Assembly (NCBI RefSeq): GCF_028618695.1 | Contig: NZ_JAQIVI010000421.1 | Location: 1 to 12,064, forward strand | From: Natrinema soli | GTDB taxonomy: Archaea; Halobacteriota; Halobacteria; Halobacteriales; Natrialbaceae | Length of the DNA: 12,064 nt | Direction: 5' to 3' | In this document: one piece after another, positions 8,168 to 12,064 of the stretch | Layout: every line of letters starts with the position of its first letter | Position numbering within the stretch: position 1 is the first letter of the stretch | Translations under genes and position numbers: made by a program | The notes under the pieces: generated by a model | Databases searched by the model: none | What the model saw: only the letters and a program-made list of their open reading frames with translations | What the model was told of the DNA's origin: nothing

Positions 8168-9207
8168 AGTAGACTGGGGCGGTGAGAGACGGACGACCGA
8201 CCGATGCGACGGTGAACTCGACCAACGTGGTCGTCCACTCGAGGGATCGGACATTTGTAATGCGGCGACAACACGCGGAAATGGACCGCAACAGGAGCGG
8301 TGTCGGGGTCGTTCCGACAAACGGCCCCGAAACGACCTGCGTGCCGGATCGACGGAGTGCAACTCGAGTGTACCGTCACGTAAACGATCGAAAGCGATCC
8401 ATACACGGGGCCAAAACGGTGCTGGACGGAATCGGAACACCACCTGAGCAACTGAGAGAGAATTCCAACTCTCTGACCGTCTCCGAGATTCCCTCTGAGC
8501 GAGCGCTGTTCCAGCTCGCGTCCGCAGATAGCGTTCTACCGTGCGCAACCCTTACGATACATGGTACCTCTTTGTTGCGGGTTGCTGAGAAATCGGAGAT
8601 TTCTCGCATCGCAAAACGGCTCCGCCGTTTTGAACGACCTCGCTCCCTTCGGTCGCTCGAACCGCTTGCAAAAAGCTACGCTACAAAGGCCGCCTCTGCG
8701 GGCTTCGCCCGCTTCGGCGGTGTCGTTCGAAAGGCGCTCAGCGCGCTTTCGTGAGTGAGCGGTAAAGCTAAGCGAGAACGAAGTTCCCGCGAGGTCAGCG
8801 GGACGGACGTCCCGCCAGACTCCACAAGGTCCGCGAAACCGTCGGTTTCGCTTGATGCCGAGAGAGCGACGCTCTCTCGTCGCAAACCGCTCGCTTCGCT
8901 CGCGGTTGCTCAAGGCATTCACTCCGTCCCCTATACTGATCAGCTGGTTCGTGAGCCGGTCACCGACTCGGCGTGGCGTTACGGTCACGTTTCCGCTTGC
9001 GCTCCTGTCTCCTCTCAGTCGATGGCATTGCGGTGACCGTGTGAATTCGTGTAGGTGAGTCGGACACTACCGCTCGGCCACGACACTGAAATAGGCGTCC
9101 CACGAACGATGTGCTGACTGTCTGTCGATGATGCAAACGGCCGAGAGAGGGGAGTTCCTCGAGCGAGAGGGAGCGACGAATCCGTCGCCGAACGGGAGTG
9201 GAGAGCC
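8168..9207. other. Long divergent intergenic region, about 1 kb, no credible gene
   Basis: The region separates the flippase (-) from the sensor gene (+). Open frames here (8182-8754 plus, 8536-8988 minus, 9015-9284 minus and others) encode basic, Arg/Ser-rich, domainless sequences unlike haloarchaeal proteins, and several are read out of palindromes. The left third has scattered dyads (GTGG-N4-CCAC at 8227-8238; TGTCGG-N7-CCGACA at 8301-8319; AGAGAG-N8-CTCTCT at 8455-8474). The middle is the hairpin array listed separately. The right part, 8910-9207, shows no clear structure apart from GGTCACC near 8959 and its reverse complement GGTGACC near 9032. Promoters of both flanking genes must lie here but are not obvious. 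Confidence 0.6.
8587..8907. repeat. Array of about nine different short hairpins, mostly with 3-nt loops
   Basis: Successive inverted repeats: GAGAAATC, loop GGA, at 8587-8605; CAAAACGGC, loop TCC, at 8612-8632; CGACC-N11-GGTCG at 8635-8655; CCGCC/GGCGG enclosing GCGGGC, loop TTC, at 8690-8720; CGAAAG-GCGC, loop TCA, with one bulge, at 8728-8751; GCGaGAAC, loop GAA, at 8772-8790; GCGGGACG, loop GA, at 8798-8815; GCGAAACC, loop GTC, at 8833-8851; CGAGAGAGC, loop GAC, at 8859-8879; and AACCGC/GCGGTT around an inner GC/GC with TTC loop at 8885-8907. Arms differ from one hairpin to the next, so this is neither a CRISPR nor a tandem repeat. Similar palindrome-rich gaps are, from memory, common in haloarchaeal genomes; function is unknown. 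It could be a structured RNA, a palindromic mobile remnant or cruciform-prone DNA. Confidence 0.7.
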
Positions 9208-11070
9208 GTGACGACGCGATCCGTTCCGATCGTCGACCGAGTTACCGACGCCTTCTTCGCCCTCGATACCGGCTTTCGGTTCACTTATCTCAACGAGCGA
9301 GCCGAAACGTTGCTGAAACGCTCGCGCGAGGAGTTGATCGGCCGGGTCATGTGGGACGAGTTCCCCCAAACCGTCGAGACGCAGTTCCCGGACGGCTTCC
9401 ACCACGCGATGGACGAGCAGGTGCCGGTCTCGTTCGAAATCTATCACACGCCCCTCGAGACGTGGTTCGAGGCCAGAGCCTACCCCTCCGAGACCGGCCT
9501 CTCGGTGTACATGCGCGACGTCAGCGAGCGGAAGGCCCAGGAGACGACGCTGGCCCAGCACGCCGCGGTCGTCGAGGCGATCCGGGACGCCGTCGTCACG
9601 CTCGATCGCAACCGCGAGATCGTCACCGCCAACGGCGCGACCGAGTCGGCCCTCGGCATCGACCGATCGCAACTCGTCGGCGAGCACGTCGAGACCCTGA
9701 CCGAACTGGCGGGGATCGACGACGAACGCGCCGTCGAGATCGGCAGGGCGATCGCCGACGTCGACGTCGGCAACGCCGGCCGTCGCCAGCTGGAGCTCTC
9801 CTACGTCGGACCGGACGGCACCGACCGAATGGGCGAGTTCCGATTCGTCCCCGTCGAGGACAACAGGGCGACCGTCGCCGTCGTCGTCCGAGACATTACC
9901 GACCAACACGAGTACGATCGCGTCGTCACGTCGTTGCACGAGGTCACCCGGTGGCTCCTCGAGTCCGACGATCCCGAGGAAATCTGCGCGATCGCCGTCC
10001 ACTCCGGCAGCGACCTGCTCGATCTCCCCATCAGCGGCATCTGGCTGCTCGAGCAGGAGCAGGGCTACCTCGAGCCGGTCGCCGGCACCGCCGGCGCGCA
10101 CGACGAGTTCGGTGGCCTCCCGCGGTTCAATCCCGGCGAGGGGCTCGTCTGGGACGTCTTCGAGGCCGGCGGCGTCGAACTGTTCGACGACCTCGAAACC
10201 GTCGACGACATCTACAATCCCGACACGCCGCTGCGCTCGGAGATCATCGCGCCGATCGGGACCCATGGCGTGCTCATGACGGGGTCGCTCGAGCCCCACC
10301 GGTTCGACGAGAGCGACGTCGACCTCATCTCGACGCTGGTCGAGAACACGCGGGCCGCCCTCGATCGAGCCGATCGGGAACGGATCCTCAGGGACCGCAC
10401 GGCCGAACTCGAGCGCCAGACCGAGCGCCTCGGAGCCGTCGCCGACGTGCTCTCGAACGACCTGCAGCGTCAGCTCGAGGCCGTGGCCGACGCGCTCGAG
10501 CACGACGGTGCCGACGAGTGGGAGTTCCCCCTCGTGGAGGACACCGTCGAAACGACCCTCGACCGGGCCGAGCGCCTCGTCGACGACGTTCGGGAGTTCG
10601 CCCGCAACGCCACTGCCACCGGTACCCGTACCCGGCTCGACCTCGAGTCGGCGATCGACGACGCCGTCGGGGAGTCCCGCCTCGAGACGGACGCGCTCGT
10701 CGTCGACGCCCCGGCCACGCTCCGGGCGGATTCCGATCGGTTCGTCCACCTGCTCGAGACGGCGTTCGACAGCGCCGCCGCGCGGGCCGACGGCGACGTG
10801 ACGATCCAGATCGGGCTGGTCGGATTCGAGAACGGTGGCAGTCGCGGCTTCTTCGTGCTCGACGACGCCGCGGAAATCCCGCCGAACGCACACGAACGCG
10901 TCCTCGATCCGACCGCCGACGACGACACCGCAGCCGACGGGCTCGGCCTTGCGCTCGTCCGGGCCATCGCCGAAGCCCACGACTGGGAGTGCACCGTCAC
11001 CAACGGCCAGAACGGCGGCACGCGGATCGAAATCCGAGACATCACGACGCTCGAACGGCGACTCGGGTAA
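9208..11070 (+). CDS. PAS-PAS-GAF sensor with degenerate histidine kinase core (probable pseudokinase)
   Basis: This 620-residue protein is soluble, with no membrane helix. Residues about 5-112 are a PAS domain (VTDAFFALDTGFRFTYLNERAE to MRDVSERK), 116-235 a second PAS (IRDAVVTLDRNREIVTAN to VVVRDITDQ), 241-385 a GAF domain, and 386-470 a helical dimerisation region. The last part, 480-610, has the HATPase_c fold pattern, including GLGLALVRAIAEAHDWECTV and GGTRIEI. Key residues are lost: the H-box reads LSNDLQ, with Asn417 where haloarchaeal kinases have SHDLR; the N-box reads ETAFDSAAAR, with Ser522 for Asn; the G1 box reads DDAAEIP, with Ala554 and Glu556 for the glycines. Autophosphorylation therefore looks unlikely. 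The GTG at 9208 starts right before PAS1; no in-frame ATG lies close by. The gene is convergent with the HalX regulator. A sensory scaffold or heterodimer partner is the likely role. Confidence 0.85.
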   Translation: MTTRSVPIVDRVTDAFFALDTGFRFTYLNERAETLLKRSREELIGRVMWDEFPQTVETQFPDGFHHAMDEQVPVSFEIYHTPLETWFEARAYPSETGLSVYMRDVSERKAQETTLAQHAAVVEAIRDAVVTLDRNREIVTANGATESALGIDRSQLVGEHVETLTELAGIDDERAVEIGRAIADVDVGNAGRRQLELSYVGPDGTDRMGEFRFVPVEDNRATVAVVVRDITDQHEYDRVVTSLHEVTRWLLESDDPEEICAIAVHSGSDLLDLPISGIWLLEQEQGYLEPVAGTAGAHDEFGGLPRFNPGEGLVWDVFEAGGVELFDDLETVDDIYNPDTPLRSEIIAPIGTHGVLMTGSLEPHRFDESDVDLISTLVENTRAALDRADRERILRDRTAELERQTERLGAVADVLSNDLQRQLEAVADALEHDGADEWEFPLVEDTVETTLDRAERLVDDVREFARNATATGTRTRLDLESAIDDAVGESRLETDALVVDAPATLRADSDRFVHLLETAFDSAAARADGDVTIQIGLVGFENGGSRGFFVLDDAAEIPPNAHERVLDPTADDDTAADGLGLALVRAIAEAHDWECTVTNGQNGGTRIEIRDITTLERRLG

Positions 11071-11105
11071 CCGATCCGGGCGCTCGAGTCCGCGTTCGGG
11101 TTGGG

Positions 11106-11132
11106 CCGATTCAGCGATGGACCGATTCAGCG
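11106..11132 (+). repeat. Short tandem repeat of CCGATTCAGCG after the sensor gene
   Basis: CCGATTCAGCG occurs at 11106-11116 and 11122-11132, a 16-base unit repeated with few changes. It lies 36 bases past the sensor stop. It may be a slippage duplication; no function is evident. Confidence 0.5.
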
Positions 11133-11150
11133 GTGAGACCGTTTCGCGTG

Positions 11151-11170
11151 GACGAGCACTTCGGCTCGTC
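11151..11170. terminator. Strong hairpin between convergent genes, possible bidirectional terminator
   Basis: GACGAGC (11151-11157) and GCTCGTC (11164-11170) are perfect 7-bp arms around ACTTCG. It lies 80 bases past the sensor stop and 40 bases past the stop of the opposing response regulator gene, so it could end transcripts from either side. There is no adjacent T-run, which weakens the case. Confidence 0.4.
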
Positions 11171-11210
11171 GGTTGCTGGACCCCGTTTCACCACGCTGTA
11201 TCGATCCCCG

Positions 11211-11798
11211 CTACTCCTGAAAAACGGATTCGCGCGTAATGTCCTGACAGAGCTCCCGATAGCTGTTCTGTTCCAGGAGTTCCTGCATCGTGTCGTTGAC
11301 CTGTACGCGAAGGACGGCCATCCGATCCTCGAGTTCGGCGTACTCCTGGCTGGACTGGCGTTCGGACTCGGTCTTCTGGTCGTCCAGCAGCGCTTTCTTG
11401 GACGCGAGTGCGAAGAACTCCTGAAGCTGCTCGTCGTGGGTCGCCCGGAGGAGCAGCTGGTCGATGATGTCGACCAGTTCGTCCCTCGAGACGGGCTTGA
11501 CGAGGTAATCGTCGAACCCGAGCTCGACGATGTCGAAATCGGGTTCGACCGCCGTCACCATCGCGACCCGGCACTCGAGTGACTGCTCTCGAATGGTCTC
11601 GAGGACGGTGTCGCCCGAGAGACCGGGCATCCGGCGATCGAGGAGGACGACGTCGATCGCGCCGTCGATCGCGTCGAGCGCTTCGTTGCCGTCGTAGGCC
11701 GTCTCGACGTCGCAGTCGTCCTCGAGCCACGCGGCGTAGAGGTTCGCGAGGTCGGGCTCGTCTTCGACGATCAGGACGGACGGGGTATCTGTGGACAT
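11211..11798 (-). CDS. HalX-type response regulator
   Basis: The 195-residue cytoplasmic protein starts with a complete receiver domain (about 6-118): acidic pocket Glu12-Asp13 in LIVEDEP, phosphoacceptor Asp54 in VVLLDRRMPG, Thr82 in AMVTAVEP and Lys101 in DDYLVKPV. The receiver should thus be phosphorylatable. Residues about 120-180 are the helical HalX domain (coiled region TESERQSSQEYAELEDRMAVLR), a haloarchaeal output module that is not a known DNA-binding fold; target and output are unknown. The C-terminus, ITRESVFQE, is short and acidic. No canonical histidine kinase gene is adjacent; the convergent sensor at 9208-11070 lacks kinase residues, so the phosphodonor probably lies elsewhere. 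The ATG at 11798 is supported by a good ribosome binding site. The frame on the same strand reaching 11865 is a different reading frame and is not coding. Confidence 0.93.
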   Translation of the reverse strand: MSTDTPSVLIVEDEPDLANLYAAWLEDDCDVETAYDGNEALDAIDGAIDVVLLDRRMPGLSGDTVLETIREQSLECRVAMVTAVEPDFDIVELGFDDYLVKPVSRDELVDIIDQLLLRATHDEQLQEFFALASKKALLDDQKTESERQSSQEYAELEDRMAVLRVQVNDTMQELLEQNSYRELCQDITRESVFQE

Positions 11799-11805
11799 CG
11801 AACTT

Positions 11806-11810
11806 CCTCC
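11806..11810 (-). promoter_or_regulatory. Ribosome binding site of the HalX regulator gene
   Basis: GGAGG on the minus strand, within GGAGGAAG, is 7 bases before the ATG at 11798. It is a full Shine-Dalgarno match at normal spacing and decides the start. Confidence 0.75.
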
Positions 11811-11844
11811 AGTCTGGCGGTTCGTTGAACGAATCGGCCCGGTC

Positions 11845-11858
11845 GTATATCAATATAC
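11845..11858. promoter_or_regulatory. Symmetric TATA element GTATAT-CA-ATATAC before the HalX gene
   Basis: Perfect 6-bp arms with a 2-base centre form an AT-rich island in GC-rich DNA, 47-60 bases upstream of the HalX start. Read on the minus strand it gives a TATA box and a transcription start near 11826, upstream of the ribosome binding site. The symmetry would also allow TBP binding in the other direction, or a dimeric repressor site over the TATA box; neither is shown. Confidence 0.55.
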
Positions 11859-11914
11859 CGGACAATACGGCGAAAAATCCGTCGAATCGGTTCGGGGACT
11901 CTCGATCGGTCCCG

Positions 11915-12064
11915 TCACTCGAGTTCGCGTTCGATCGTCGCGCGTCGCTCGCGGATCGCGGCCGCGTCGGTCTCGATCGTTCGGTCGCCGAGATCGATCT
12001 CGAGTCGACCGTCGTCGGTCGCCGTCCCGAGTTCGACGACCGGGGCGACGCCGTCGAACGCCTC
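11915..12064 (-). CDS. Unidentified protein, C-terminal fragment
   Basis: On the minus strand an open frame enters from the right edge and ends at a TGA (11915-11917), giving 49 codons. The translated end runs from EAFDGVAPVVELGTATDD through LEIDLGDRTIETDAAAIRE to RRATIERELE. The composition is acidic and the frame uses C/G-ending codons throughout, as expected of a real haloarchaeal gene. The end looks like a short beta section followed by a charged helix. I do not recognise the family. It lies upstream of, and in the same direction as, the HalX gene, but the TATA island between them argues for separate transcription. Confidence 0.6.
   Translation of the reverse strand, partial: EAFDGVAPVVELGTATDDGRLEIDLGDRTIETDAAAIRERRATIERELE

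Noticed and set aside
8168..8548. N-terminal extension of the flippase by 127 codons
   Set aside because: The extension is Arg/Ser/Pro-rich and unrelated to the family, whose usual N-terminus begins at the ATG at 8167.
8182..8754. 190-codon plus-strand open frame in the long intergenic region
   Set aside because: Its product is basic and Arg/Ser-rich with no domain, unlike acidic haloarchaeal proteins, and its second half is read through the hairpin array.
8587..8907. CRISPR array or tandem repeat interpretation of the hairpin region
   Set aside because: The arms differ from one hairpin to the next and there are no constant repeats with regular spacers.
9067..10980. 637-codon open frame on the minus strand opposite the sensor gene, slightly longer than the sensor itself
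   Set aside because: The plus-strand frame holds clear PAS, GAF and HATPase-like motifs; the opposite frame is a mirror of GC-rich Asp/Glu/Val/Arg codons with no domain.
9198..11582. 794-codon plus-strand open frame spanning the sensor gene and entering the HalX gene
   Set aside because: It is extremely Arg-rich and domainless, a frame-shifted shadow, and it runs antisense across the HalX regulator.

Overview
The window looks like chromosome from a haloarchaeon (class Halobacteria, probably a Natrialba/Natrinema/Haloterrigena-type genus). The support is compositional and by family: GC-rich DNA, very acidic Asp/Glu-rich proteins, a HalX response regulator, PAS-GAF sensor architecture, an ATP-grasp/retropepsin-like fusion of haloarchaeal type, and archaeal TATA elements, one of them placed for a leaderless transcript. 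The genus is a guess from style, not from a search.

Layout, left to right. 1-281: C-terminal end of a Zn/Cd-type P1B heavy-metal ATPase (+). 439-1029: a short AlkA/HhH-GPD DNA glycosylase (+). 1030-1359: a non-coding gap with a TCAGTC repeat cluster. 1360-2733: an acidic protein (+) with a small N-terminal domain, a long run of 5-residue repeats, a Thr/Glu/Gly linker and a PRC-barrel-like C-terminus. 2859-5051: catalase-peroxidase KatG (-), preceded by an AT-rich promoter with a perfect 7-7-7 palindrome. 5258-6604: a RimK-type ATP-grasp ligase fused to a retropepsin-like (RimB/DUF785-type) protease domain (-), with a leaderless-type TATA box. 6698-8167: a Wzx/RfbX-type polysaccharide flippase (-). 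8168-9207: about 1 kb with no credible gene, containing a dense array of different short perfect hairpins, mostly with 3-nt loops. 9208-11070: a PAS-PAS-GAF sensor whose histidine kinase core has lost the phosphoacceptor His, the N-box Asn and the G1 glycines (+). 11071-11210: convergent gap with a strong hairpin. 11211-11798: HalX-type response regulator (-), with a clear ribosome binding site and a symmetric TATA element. 11915-12064: C-terminal 49 codons of an unrecognised minus-strand gene.

The genes do not form one operon. Themes are stress and repair (metal efflux, alkylation repair, peroxide detoxification, PRC-barrel protein), envelope glycan export, and signalling (pseudokinase sensor convergent with a HalX regulator). 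The least routine items are the pentad-repeat protein, the ligase-plus-protease fusion, the hairpin array and the degenerate kinase.
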